From contig CAWCPM010000009.1 of the NCBI GenBank assembly GCA_963797565.1, positions 1 to 64,000 of the forward strand: a DNA stretch of 64,000 nucleotides. The letters are read 5' to 3'. The translations under genes were made by a program, and so were the position numbers. The DNA is from JAICYJ01 sp963797565. GTDB lineage: Bacteria > Actinomycetota > Thermoleophilia > Gaiellales > JAICJC01. Positions 48,724-56,806 of this stretch are shown in pieces. The notes under the pieces were generated by a model, which saw only the letters and a program-made list of their open reading frames with translations, searched no databases and was not told the DNA's origin. Within the stretch, counting starts at the first letter, position 1; each line of letters opens with the position of its first letter.

Positions 48724-49904
48724 GCTCGATCGAGACGTTCGCCGGGTCGATCACGGTCGCGGATCTGGAACGGGATCCGTTCCCGATCTACCGGCGGCTG
48801 CGCGACGAGGCGCCGGTCTGCCACGTGCCTGCCGTCGAGCTGACCCTGGTCACGCGCTGGGAGGACGTCCACCACGTGGCGCGCCACCCGGAGCTGTTCA
48901 CCGCCGACGTCGGCTCCTCTCCCCTGACCCGCACGCTGGGGCAGAACATGCTGACCGTGGACGGCGCCGAGCAGCGCCGGATCCGGGCCACCATCGACCC
49001 GGCGATGCGGCCGCGCGTGGTGGCGGGCTACGCAGCGGCCGTGATCGAGCCGATCGCGGAGCGACACCTGGCTGCGATCGAGCCAGCCGGCGGCGGCGAG
49101 CTGATGGCGACCTACTGCGAGCCGGTCTCCGTGCTGGCGCTGGGCTCGGTGATGGGCCTCGGCGACGCCGACGCGGACACGCTGCGGCGCTGGTTCGGAG
49201 CGCTGGCGCTGGGCGGCTCCAACTTCGAGTCCGATCCCGACAAACAGGCGATCGCCGACGCCGCGAGCGCGGAGGTCGACGATCGCGTGCTGCCGCTGCT
49301 CGACCGGCTGGAGCAGGAGCCGGACGGAAGCGTGCTGTCGGACATGCTGCACACCCAGCCGCCGGACGGCGAGCGGCTGTCGAAGGCCGAGGTGCTGGCC
49401 AACCTGAAGCTGATCCTGCTGGGCGGCATGCAGGAGCCGGGGCACGCGCTCGGCATCGCGCTGTGGGCGCTGCTGCAGCATCCCGAGGCGCTGGCCGAGG
49501 TACGGGCGCACCCGGAGCTGCTCGACGGCGCGGTCGAGGAGGCGCTTCGCTGGCACTCGCCGGTGGGCACCCAGACGCGCCAGGTGACCGAGCGCACCGA
49601 GGTCGCGGGCGTGGCGCTTCGGCCGGGCACGGTGATCGCCGCGGTGCTGGCGTCGGCCAACCAGGACGAGCGCCACTGGCAGCAGCCGCAGCGGTTCGAC
49701 ATCCACCGCACCGGCGCGCACGCGGCGTTCGGCCTGGGGGCGCACCACTGCGCGGGCGCGTCGCTGGCCCGCCACGAGGTGCGCCTGCCGCTGCGGCTGC
49801 TGCTGGAGCGGCTGCCGCGCCTGCGGCTGGACACGGAGCACCCGGTGGAGCTGTCGGGCTGGGAGTTCCGGGCGCCGCTGGCGCTGCACGCGAGATGGGA
49901 CTGA
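48720..49904 (+). CDS. Cytochrome P450 (second) with an atypical I-helix
   Basis: This 394-residue P450 has the heme-binding loop FGLGAHHCAGASLAR and the ExxR motif in EALRWHSP. The I-helix region reads LLGGMQEPGHAL where most P450s have (A/G)GxxT(T/S), so the usual acid-Thr pair is replaced by Glu-Pro. Proton delivery may differ or the protein may do chemistry other than hydroxylation. It starts at 48720 in an ATGA overlap with the GS-like gene. It is followed 8 nt later by a Rieske ferredoxin gene. Confidence 0.92.
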   Translation: MSSIETFAGSITVADLERDPFPIYRRLRDEAPVCHVPAVELTLVTRWEDVHHVARHPELFTADVGSSPLTRTLGQNMLTVDGAEQRRIRATIDPAMRPRVVAGYAAAVIEPIAERHLAAIEPAGGGELMATYCEPVSVLALGSVMGLGDADADTLRRWFGALALGGSNFESDPDKQAIADAASAEVDDRVLPLLDRLEQEPDGSVLSDMLHTQPPDGERLSKAEVLANLKLILLGGMQEPGHALGIALWALLQHPEALAEVRAHPELLDGAVEEALRWHSPVGTQTRQVTERTEVAGVALRPGTVIAAVLASANQDERHWQQPQRFDIHRTGAHAAFGLGAHHCAGASLARHEVRLPLRLLLERLPRLRLDTEHPVELSGWEFRAPLALHARWD

Positions 49905-49912
49905 GGTGACCC

Positions 49913-50221
49913 ATGGCTGACTGGACGACCGTGGCGGCGGCCGACGACCTGCCCGAGGGCGAGATGCTCGAGGCCGACAACCGCGGCGAGCCGGTGGTGG
50001 TGGCCCGCAGCGGCGGGAGCCTCTACGCGTTCGAAGGCTGGTGCACGCACGAGGAGTGCCCGCTGGCGGAGGGCACGCTCACCGACCAGCAGCTCGAGTG
50101 CTACTGCCACGGCGCCGTCTTCAACATCCGCACCGGCGAGGCCCTGGTGGGCCCCGCGGTGGCCTCGCTCGAGACCTACCCGGTGCGCGAGCAGGACGGC
50201 GAGATCCAGGTCGAGATGTGA
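49913..50221 (+). CDS. Rieske [2Fe-2S] ferredoxin
   Basis: This 102-residue protein has the two Rieske boxes CTHEECPLAEG and CYCHGAVFNIRTGEAL, in which two Cys and two His hold the cluster. It is the size of non-heme dioxygenase ferredoxins (BphF/NdoA type). No Rieske dioxygenase alpha subunit or reductase is nearby; the closest partners are the two P450s. It lies 8 nt after the second P450 and overlaps the nucleotidyltransferase gene as GTGA. Confidence 0.93.
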   Translation: MADWTTVAAADDLPEGEMLEADNRGEPVVVARSGGSLYAFEGWCTHEECPLAEGTLTDQQLECYCHGAVFNIRTGEALVGPAVASLETYPVREQDGEIQVEM

Positions 50222-50607
50222 CGCCGGCCGCGGGCACCGAAGATCCGCTCCGGCACCTGTCCCCGCTCGAGCGCGACTGCCTGCTCCGCTACTGCGCGCT
50301 TCTGCGCGAGCGCCTGGGCGGCTCGCTGCTGCGCCTGGTGCTGTTCGGGTCGGCCGCCCGCGGCGACATGTGGGACGCGGGCTCGCCGATGCACTCCGAC
50401 ATCGACCTGCTGGTGGTGACCGCCGAGGCGCTCCCGCCCGAGACGGCCGAGCAGCTGGTGAACGAGACCTATCCGCTGTACCTGGAGTGCGGGCGCCAGA
50501 TCGGGCCGCAGTTCCGCAGCGCCGGCGAGCTGTCGCAGCCTCGGGGCGAGCGGGCCGCGGTCTTCGCGGAGAACCTGGCGCGGGACGGGGTCGACCTGGC
50601 CGTCTGA
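50218..50607 (+). CDS. MNT-type nucleotidyltransferase domain protein
   Basis: This 129-residue protein has the nucleotidyltransferase signature FGSAARGDMWDAGSPMHSDI followed by DLLVV, giving the paired metal-binding Asp residues. It resembles the MNT half of HEPN-MNT pairs and kanamycin-nucleotidyltransferase-like small proteins. No HEPN gene is next to it. Its GTG start overlaps the Rieske stop as GTGA, so it is the last gene of the catabolic operon. A role in that pathway is not evident. Confidence 0.8.
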   Translation: MTPAAGTEDPLRHLSPLERDCLLRYCALLRERLGGSLLRLVLFGSAARGDMWDAGSPMHSDIDLLVVTAEALPPETAEQLVNETYPLYLECGRQIGPQFRSAGELSQPRGERAAVFAENLARDGVDLAV

Positions 50608-50619
50608 AGCGGCCGGCGC

Positions 50620-51606
50620 TCAGGCGGCGCGGCGGCGGCCGTGCTGCTTGACGCTGTACATCGCCACATCGGCGACGCGGATCAGGTCGTCGCCGGAGCC
50701 GGCGTCGCGCGGGAACAGCGCCAGGCCGATGCTGCCGGACACCTCGAGGTCGGCCCCGTCGACGTTGACCGGGGTCAGCAGCTGCTGGTAGACGCGGTTG
50801 CAGAGCGCGTCCAGCTGCGCCTGGTCGGCCGCGGGCAGGCAGACCAGCATCAGGAACTCGTCGCCGCCCAGCCGTGCGACCACGTCGCCGTCGCGCGAGA
50901 TCATCGACAGGCGATCGCCGACCGCGCGCAGCAGCGAGTCACCGGCGGCGTGCCCGTGGGCGTCGTTGACCTGCTTGAACCCGTCCAGGTCGATGAACAG
51001 CACGGCCACGCAGGAGCCGTCGCGGCCCGCACGGGCCAGCGCGACCTCCAGATGCTCCTGGAACCGCGCGCGGTTCGGCAGTCCGGTCAGGTGGTCGTGG
51101 TAGGCGAGGTGCGCCAGACGGGCGTGTGCCTCGGCCAGCTCCCGCTCGACGCGGTGGCGGTCGGTGATGTCGGTAACGATGCCGTCCACCAGGCGCCTGC
51201 CGTCGACCACCGGCCTGGGGATGCAGCGCTCCCAGACCCAGCGGGTGACGCCGTCGAATCCGACCAGCCGGTACACCATCTCGGTCGGATCGCCGCTCTG
51301 CAGCGGCGCGAACGCGGCCTGGTAGGTGGCGCGGTCGTCGGGGTGGATGCAGGCCTCCCAGGCGGCCTCCTTGTCCATCCCCTCCGGCACGCCGCCCAGC
51401 AGGCTCTCCAGGGCCTGGCCGATCCAGACCTGGCACTCGTACTCGAAGTCGTCGCGCAGCACCATCTCGTACATGTGCAGGCCGGCGGTGGCCGCCACGC
51501 GCCGAAGCAGCGCGGCCACGGCCGCGTCCTGGTCTGAGGGATGGTTCGGAGCCATGTCTTTGCTCAAGGGTCTGGGGATTGCATCGGCTGAATCGGCCCC
51601 CGTCAT
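50620..51606 (-). CDS. PAS-GGDEF diguanylate cyclase
   Basis: This 328-residue protein has a PAS/PAC segment at about residues 35-155 (GMDKEAAWEACIHPDDRATY, RLVDGIVTDITDRHRVEREL) and a GGDEF domain at about 165-325 with DHLTGLPNRARF and the intact active site RLGGDEF. It makes cyclic di-GMP in response to a PAS signal. An I-site RxxD is not obvious. It begins 15 nt after the alcohol dehydrogenase gene on the same strand; ATG at 51555 is an alternative start. Confidence 0.92.
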   Translation of the reverse strand: MTGADSADAIPRPLSKDMAPNHPSDQDAAVAALLRRVAATAGLHMYEMVLRDDFEYECQVWIGQALESLLGGVPEGMDKEAAWEACIHPDDRATYQAAFAPLQSGDPTEMVYRLVGFDGVTRWVWERCIPRPVVDGRRLVDGIVTDITDRHRVERELAEAHARLAHLAYHDHLTGLPNRARFQEHLEVALARAGRDGSCVAVLFIDLDGFKQVNDAHGHAAGDSLLRAVGDRLSMISRDGDVVARLGGDEFLMLVCLPAADQAQLDALCNRVYQQLLTPVNVDGADLEVSGSIGLALFPRDAGSGDDLIRVADVAMYSVKQHGRRRAA

Positions 51607-51621
51607 GAGCCGCGCTACAGG

Positions 51622-52753
51622 TCAGCGGCGGTCGAGCGCCATCGCCGCCGCGTAGGCGGCCCGGACATCGCGCTCCGTCCAGGTGCGCGGGTTGACGGTC
51701 AGGCAGTAGTCGGCGAGCGAGAGCTCCACCAGGCGGTCGATGTGTCCCTCGCCGGACGCCGGCCTCGCGCAGTGTGGGCAGCCCGATCGCGGCCAGCAAC
51801 CGGCGCACCGCACGCACCGCCCGCAAACCGTCGCCGCTGCCGTCGTCCGGCTCGCCCAGCGCATCCGCAACCCGCTCCAGCCGGCCGGCGCAGGCAGGAC
51901 GGTTCACCTCCAGCGTCTCGGCCAGCACCAAGCCGACCGTGAGGCCGTGCGGCAGGCCCAGGGTCGATCCGATCGCGTGGCCGAGTGCGTGGTCGGCGCC
52001 GGAGTCGGACAGGTTCATCGCCAGGCCGGCCATCAGGCTGCCCAGGCTCAGCTCGGTGCGGGCGTCGACGTCCGAGCCGTCGGCCACCGATCGCTCCAAC
52101 CCGGCCGCGACGTGGCGGCAGGCCTCCAGGCCGACGGCCAGGGACATCGGGTTGCCGTTCGAGACGATCGCGCCGCCGATCGCCTGGGCGAGCGCGTCGG
52201 CACCGGTGTAGGCGGTTGGCTCGGGCGGCAGACCCAGGGTCAGCAGCGGGTCGACCAGCGCGTCCTGGGCACGCATCAGCGGATGTGCCACCCCCAGCTT
52301 GCGCCCCTGCTCGGGGTCGACCACCACCGACCCGCCAGACACCTCGCTGCCGGTCCCCGACGTGGTTGGCACCGCGATCAGGTCGACGGTCGGGACAGCG
52401 ACGTCCGCCTGGCCCTCCAGGAAGTCCTCGATCGGCCGGCCCTGGCCGGCCACGAGCCTCGCCGCCTTGGCCAGGTCGATGGCCGAGCCGCCGCCCACCG
52501 CCACCAGCACCTCCGGCCGCTCGGCCGCGACGCGTGCGGCGGCGTCGGCGACGAGCGCCGGCGTCGGCTCGCCGGGCTGTTTCTCGTACAGCGGCAGGCC
52601 CGCCACCGCCGCCGCGACGGCGTCGATCGCGAGCACCGGCGGCTCGGACACCACCAGCGCGCGGCGGCCGCCGATCACCTCGGCCAGCGCGGCGAGGACG
52701 CCCGGGCCGAACCTGATGCGCACAGGCAGCTGGGCGTGGAAGGGCTCGATCAC
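51622..52753 (-). CDS. Iron-containing alcohol dehydrogenase, interrupted by a +1 frameshift
   Basis: The first 333 residues show the Fe-ADH type: VAVGGGSAIDLAKAA, VPTTSGTGSEVSGGS, and the iron-ligand region SGADHALGHAIGSTLGLPHG. The C-terminal part (GEGHIDRLVELSLADYCLTV) lies in the next frame. One extra base at about 51754 separates EAGV from GEGH. Removing it gives 376 residues. The enzyme oxidises alcohols or reduces aldehydes with NAD(P), or may be a maleylacetate-reductase-like relative. It may be a sequencing insertion or a lesion. Confidence 0.83.
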
Positions 52754-52852
52754 CGCGCGAGCCTATCGTGCCGCGTGGTGTTGAGACGTGCTGTACCGAC
52801 TCACCCATGTGGGGGAGATGGGGTCGCAGCATTTCGGCAGATAACTACAACC

Positions 52853-53251
52853 ATGTGGCCCTGGCCGACACGCCAATACCGACCACTATCCGGTCTCGGT
52901 GTCATCTCGCTGTGCGTCACCCTGCTCTACATGGTCTACGCCACGCACGGCCATAGCCAACCCCAGCCGACCGACCCGCTGGCTGTCAGCGGCGCCGTCG
53001 AGTCGCAGCTCAGCGGAGCCCAGACCGTCGCCTACGCGCCAGCAGGCAACGCAACCGGCGTCATCCAGCAGGCAATGTGCCAGGCCGACCCGGCTGTCAC
53101 GACGGAACTCACCTGCACCATCCTCTTCAACGATCAGACCGGCGCCTACACGATCACCGTGATCACCGACACGCAAGGCGACTGGCACCAGCTCTGCGAA
53201 CCCGGCGACCAGCAGGCAGGGCAGCTGTGTCGCGAAACGGCGACACCATAA
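52853..53251 (+). CDS. Membrane-anchored protein resembling DUF4333
   Basis: This 132-residue protein has a short basic start (MWPWPTRQYRP), a hydrophobic helix (LGVISLCVTLLYMVYATHG) and an exported domain with four Cys, two of which sit in a TELTCTILFNDQTGAYTITV segment that resembles the DUF4333 pattern of actinobacterial surface proteins. The function is unknown. It is divergent from the alcohol dehydrogenase and precedes the TetR gene. Confidence 0.5.
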   Translation: MWPWPTRQYRPLSGLGVISLCVTLLYMVYATHGHSQPQPTDPLAVSGAVESQLSGAQTVAYAPAGNATGVIQQAMCQADPAVTTELTCTILFNDQTGAYTITVITDTQGDWHQLCEPGDQQAGQLCRETATP

Positions 53252-53290
53252 ACGCCTGATCGCCGGCCGCTACCCGATCCAGCCCTCGCC

Positions 53291-53319
53291 TTGACATTGT
53301 TGTGAGTGACTGCTAACTT
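53291..53319 (+). promoter_or_regulatory. Leaderless-type promoter of the TetR gene
   Basis: A perfect TTGACA (53291-53296) and TAACTT (53314-53319) are 17 nt apart. The ATG at 53327 is 7 nt after the -10, so transcription should begin at or one base before the start codon. TTGTGAGTGA (53300-53309) lies between the two hexamers and recurs in the downstream MFS promoter, so it may be the operator. Confidence 0.65.
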
Positions 53320-53326
53320 AGTTCGT

Positions 53327-53887
53327 ATGGCCGCCACCACCACCCGTCAGACCGCCGACCAGCGCCGCGACACCGTGCTCGAAGCGGCCATGATCGAGTT
53401 CGGCTTGAAGGGCCTGCACGGCGCCTCCACCGACGACATCGCCCGGCGCGCCGGTATCTCCCAGCCCTACCTGTTCCGGCTGTTCCGGACCAAGCGGGAG
53501 CTGTTTCTGGCGTCGGTTGAAGGCTGCTTCCGGCGTACCGAGCAGACGTTCCGCGACGCCGTCACCGGCGATACGCCCGAGCAGCGGCTGCAGAGCATGG
53601 GCATCGCCTACTGCGAGCTCCTGGCCGACCGGCCCAAGCTGATGATGCAGATGCAGGCCTACGCCGCCTGCGACGACCCGGACGTGCGCGACACCGTGCG
53701 CCGGTGCTACGAGCACCTCCACCGCGAGGTCACGGACATGGCCGGCGCCGACGCGGAGCAGATCCGAGCCTGGTTTTCGACCGGCATGTTCCTGAACGTG
53801 ATGGCAGCGATGGACGCGCCGTCCGTCAAGGGCGCCTGGATGAAGGAGCTGATGGGCGACCTGATGCTCGAGAAGCTGAAGCATTGA
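53327..53887 (+). CDS. TetR family transcriptional repressor
   Basis: This protein of about 186 residues has a TetR helix-turn-helix (RRDTVLEAAMIEFGLKGLHG, DDIARRAGISQPYLFRLF) and a helical ligand domain. ATG at 53327 is preferred; the upstream seven codons overlap the -10 box. The MFS exporter gene follows 73 nt downstream. Both promoters carry TTGTGAGTGA, so it probably controls itself and the exporter in the manner of drug-efflux repressors. Confidence 0.9.
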   Translation: MAATTTRQTADQRRDTVLEAAMIEFGLKGLHGASTDDIARRAGISQPYLFRLFRTKRELFLASVEGCFRRTEQTFRDAVTGDTPEQRLQSMGIAYCELLADRPKLMMQMQAYAACDDPDVRDTVRRCYEHLHREVTDMAGADAEQIRAWFSTGMFLNVMAAMDAPSVKGAWMKELMGDLMLEKLKH

Positions 53888-53919
53888 TGAGTGATTCCGC
53901 CCTTTTTATTTAGCAAAGT

Positions 53920-53929
53920 TTGTGAGTGA
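53920..53929 (+). promoter_or_regulatory. TetR operator-like half-site before the MFS gene
   Basis: TTGTGAGTGA at 53920-53929 repeats exactly the 10 nt found in the TetR promoter (53300-53309). In both places TAAC follows, 1 nt or 4 nt further on. It lies about 31 nt before the MFS ATG. Confidence 0.5.
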
Positions 53930-53960
53930 GTAACCACTACATTCGAAGGAGGAACCGGAA

Positions 53961-55373
53961 ATGACATCTCGCACACGCACCCTCTGGACGTTCGCCATCA
54001 CCTCGGCGGCGCTGTTCATGGTCGTGCTCGACAACCTGGTCGTGACCACGGCGCTGCCCACCATCCAGCGCAGCCTGGGCGCGTCCATTCAGGAGCTGGA
54101 GTGGACGGTCAACGCCTACACCCTCACCTTCGCGGTGCTGCTGCTGACCGGCGCAGCACTGGGTGACCGGTTCGGCCGCCGCCGCATGTTCGTGATCGGC
54201 CTGGCGGTGTTCACGGCATCGTCGGCCGCCGCAGCCCTGGCGCCCGACGTGAACTGGCTGATCGCGGCACGCGCAGCGCAGGGATTCGGCGGCGCGATGG
54301 TGCTGCCGCTGACGCTGACGCTGCTGTCGGACGCCGTCCCGGTCGAGCGCCGCGGCCTGGCGCTGGGATTCTGGTCGGCGATCAGCGGGCTGGGCGTGGC
54401 CATCGGGCCGCTGGTCGGCGGCGCGGTGGTCGAGGGCATCTCGTGGCAGTGGATCTTCTGGCTGAACGTCCCCATCGGGCTGGCCGTGCTGCCGTTCGCG
54501 GCGACACGGCTGCGCGAGAGCCACGGCCCCGATCGCTCCCTGGACATCCCCGGGCTGGCACTGGTCAGCAGCGGGCTGTTCGGGATCGTCTGGGGGCTGG
54601 TGCGCGGCAATAGCCTGGGCTGGACTGATCCCCAGATCCTGGTCGCGCTGGGCGCCGGCGCCGCGCTGGTTGCGAGCTTCGTCGCCTGGGAGCTGCGCAC
54701 GTCCGCCCCGATGCTGCCGATGCGCTTCTTCCGCAGCCGCGCCTTCGCGGCGTCGAACGCCGCATCGCTGCTCATGTACTTCGGCATGTTCGGCTCGATC
54801 TTCCTGCTCACCCAGTACCTGCAGCTGGTGCATGGGTACTCGCCGCTGCGAGCGGGCGTGGCCACGCTGCCCTGGACGGCGATGCCGATGCTGATCGCCC
54901 CGATCGCCGGCGCGTACGTCGACCGCATCGGCGGACGGCCGCTGATGGCAACCGGGATGGCGCTGCAGGCGGGCGCTCTCGCCTGGTTGGCGATGATCAC
55001 CTCCACCAGCACCCCGTACCTGGAGATGGTGATCCCGTTCATGATGGCCGGCGTCGGAATGGCGCTCTACTTCGCCCCGTCGGCGCACGTCGTGCTGGGC
55101 TCCGTGGCCCGGCGCGACGAGGGCAAGGCCTCGGGCGCGGCGAACGCCATCCGCGAGCTGGGCGGCGTGTTCGGGGTGGCCGTGCTCGGCACCATCTTCT
55201 CGACCAGGGGCGGGTACGGCGCGCCACAGCACTTCGTCGACGGGCTGGTGCCCGCGGTGGCCGTGGGCGCCGCGGTGGTCGCCGTCGGCGCAGGGATCGC
55301 ACTGGCGATTCCGCGGCGTCGTCGCGCGGCCGAGCAGGCGGCCGAGTCGGCCGAGCTGCGCGCGGCGGCCTGA
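53961..55373 (+). CDS. MFS drug-type exporter (DHA2 family)
   Basis: This 470-residue protein has about 14 membrane segments. The motif A loop GDRFGRRRMFVIGL follows helix 2, and motif C-type GFWSAISGLGVAIGPLVGGA is in helix 5. VVLDNLVVTTALPTIQRSLG in helix 1 is the DHA2/EmrB-QacA signature. It exports a hydrophobic or cationic compound with a proton gradient. GGAGG precedes the ATG, and the TetR gene lies upstream. Confidence 0.92.
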   Translation: MTSRTRTLWTFAITSAALFMVVLDNLVVTTALPTIQRSLGASIQELEWTVNAYTLTFAVLLLTGAALGDRFGRRRMFVIGLAVFTASSAAAALAPDVNWLIAARAAQGFGGAMVLPLTLTLLSDAVPVERRGLALGFWSAISGLGVAIGPLVGGAVVEGISWQWIFWLNVPIGLAVLPFAATRLRESHGPDRSLDIPGLALVSSGLFGIVWGLVRGNSLGWTDPQILVALGAGAALVASFVAWELRTSAPMLPMRFFRSRAFAASNAASLLMYFGMFGSIFLLTQYLQLVHGYSPLRAGVATLPWTAMPMLIAPIAGAYVDRIGGRPLMATGMALQAGALAWLAMITSTSTPYLEMVIPFMMAGVGMALYFAPSAHVVLGSVARRDEGKASGAANAIRELGGVFGVAVLGTIFSTRGGYGAPQHFVDGLVPAVAVGAAVVAVGAGIALAIPRRRRAAEQAAESAELRAAA

Positions 55374-55381
55374 GCAATCAC

Positions 55382-55411
55382 GCGGGGGCGTGGCTGCGGC
55401 CGCGCCCCCGC
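55382..55411. terminator. Bidirectional hairpin between convergent genes
   Basis: GCGGGGGCG (55382-55390) and CGCCCCCGC (55403-55411) form perfect 9-bp arms around a 12-nt loop. It begins 8 nt past the MFS stop and ends 3 nt before the end of the convergent gene. It is probably a shared terminator; no strong U run is seen on either strand. Confidence 0.6.
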
Positions 55412-55414
55412 CGC

Positions 55415-55834
55415 TCAGTCGCGGAGCAAGGCGCCCAGCGCCAGGCCGAACACCACGTGTCCGGCCACCTCGTGCACCAGCACGCGCCGGTCGCCGAACA
55501 GCTCCGGCCAGCTGCCGTCGCGCACATCGGGGTGCAGTGCGTCGAACACCAGCAGCGACGGCCACAGGCAGGCGTTCTCGATCTGGGCGGCGGCCACCGC
55601 CTGGCGGACGCCGCGCCCGCCGAGACGGTCGAACACGACGCCGAACACGGCCCCGTTCAGGACGTGCACGCCCAGCCCGACCGGCAGCCAGTACCGCTCT
55701 GGCGCCAGCATCCGCCCAACAAGCCGCGGCTCGCTGTGGGGCGAGCGCGTGAACCGGCGCAGGCCCGGCTCCACCGCGGCCCACAAGCCGGCCGCGGCGG
55801 CACCTGCAGCTGCTGCCCGGAGCGTCCGTCCCAT
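55415..55834 (-). CDS. Small membrane-associated protein, unknown function
   Basis: This protein of about 139 residues from the ATG at 55834 has an Ala-rich N-terminal helix (RTLRAAAAGAAAAGLWAAV), hydrophobic segments (YWLPVGLGVHVLNGAVFGVV and LVHEVAGHVVFGLALGALL) and several His residues in the last segment. No family is recognised. It is divergent from the glyoxalase-family gene and converges on the exporter gene. Confidence 0.55.
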   Translation of the reverse strand: MGRTLRAAAAGAAAAGLWAAVEPGLRRFTRSPHSEPRLVGRMLAPERYWLPVGLGVHVLNGAVFGVVFDRLGGRGVRQAVAAAQIENACLWPSLLVFDALHPDVRDGSWPELFGDRRVLVHEVAGHVVFGLALGALLRD

Positions 55835-55871
55835 TCCGGCATCGTACGGCCGAGACGCTAGCCTTCGTGGC

Positions 55872-56806
55872 ATGAGCGATCAGCCGATCATGGACGACGC
55901 CGGCACGGGACCGCGCGACCCCGAGCAGCTCGAGGCCACGGCCACCACGGCGACCGCCGAGATCGCGCCCGAGACGCACATGGGCGCGGTGCACCTGACC
56001 GTCGCCGACCTGGAGCGCTCGATCCGCTACTACGAGGAGCAGATCGGCCTGGCGGTGGTCGCGCGGGACGACGGCGTGGCCACGCTCGGAACGGACGGCC
56101 GCGGCCTGCTGGTGCTGACCGAGCTGCCGGGCGCGCCGCCCTCACGCGGCCACACCGGGCTCTACCACTTCGCGCTGCTGGTGCCCGAGCGCGACGACCT
56201 GGCCCGCTGGCTGGCCCACGCCGCCCGCGACCGCGTCTCGCTGGTGGGGCTGTCTGACCACTACGTGAGCGAGGCGCTGTACCTGCGCGACCCCGACCAC
56301 CACGGCATCGAGATCTACTGGGACCGCCCGCGCGAGGTCTGGCAGGACCAGGTGGGCCGTGCGCATGACCACCGAGCCGCTGGACGTGGAGAGCCTGCTG
56401 GGCGAGCTGGACGACCCGGGGTCTGAGCCCTTCGACGGGCTGCCCGGCGGCACCACCATGGGACACGTGCACCTGCAGGTGGCCGAGATCGAGTCCACCG
56501 TCGGCTTCTACCGCGACCTGCTCGGCTTCGGCCTGATGGCACAGCTGGGCGACAGCGCCGCCTTCCTGGCGGCCGGCGGCTACCACCACCACCTGGGCGC
56601 GAACACCTGGGAGAGCCGCGGCGCCTCACCGCCACCGGCCGGCACGGCCGCCCTGCGTCACGCCACGATCGTGCTGCCCGACGACGCCGCCCGCGACCGT
56701 GTGCTCGACCGCCTGGCAGCGAGCCGGCCACGCCGCCGAAACCGGCGAGCACGGCACCGCCGTGTCCGATCCGTCCGGCAACCGGCTGGTGCTCTCGACC
56801 GAGTAA
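55872..56806 (+). CDS. CatE-like two-domain glyoxalase/VOC protein, interrupted by two +1 frameshifts
   Basis: The first VOC domain (GAVHLTVADLERSIRYYEEQ, GLYHFALLVPERDDLA, DPDHHGIEIYWDRPR) lies in one frame. The second (GHVHLQVAEIESTVGFYRDL, GGYHHHLGANTWESRGA) is in another, and its last strand (DPSGNRLVLSTE) in a third. Single extra bases near 56358 and 56722 account for both shifts; without them the protein has 310 residues, the CatE/YwbC-like two-domain layout. The function may be an extradiol-type dioxygenase or lactoylglutathione-lyase-like enzyme. If the shifts are real, domain 2 could also be a separate gene from ATG at 56365. Confidence 0.75.
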
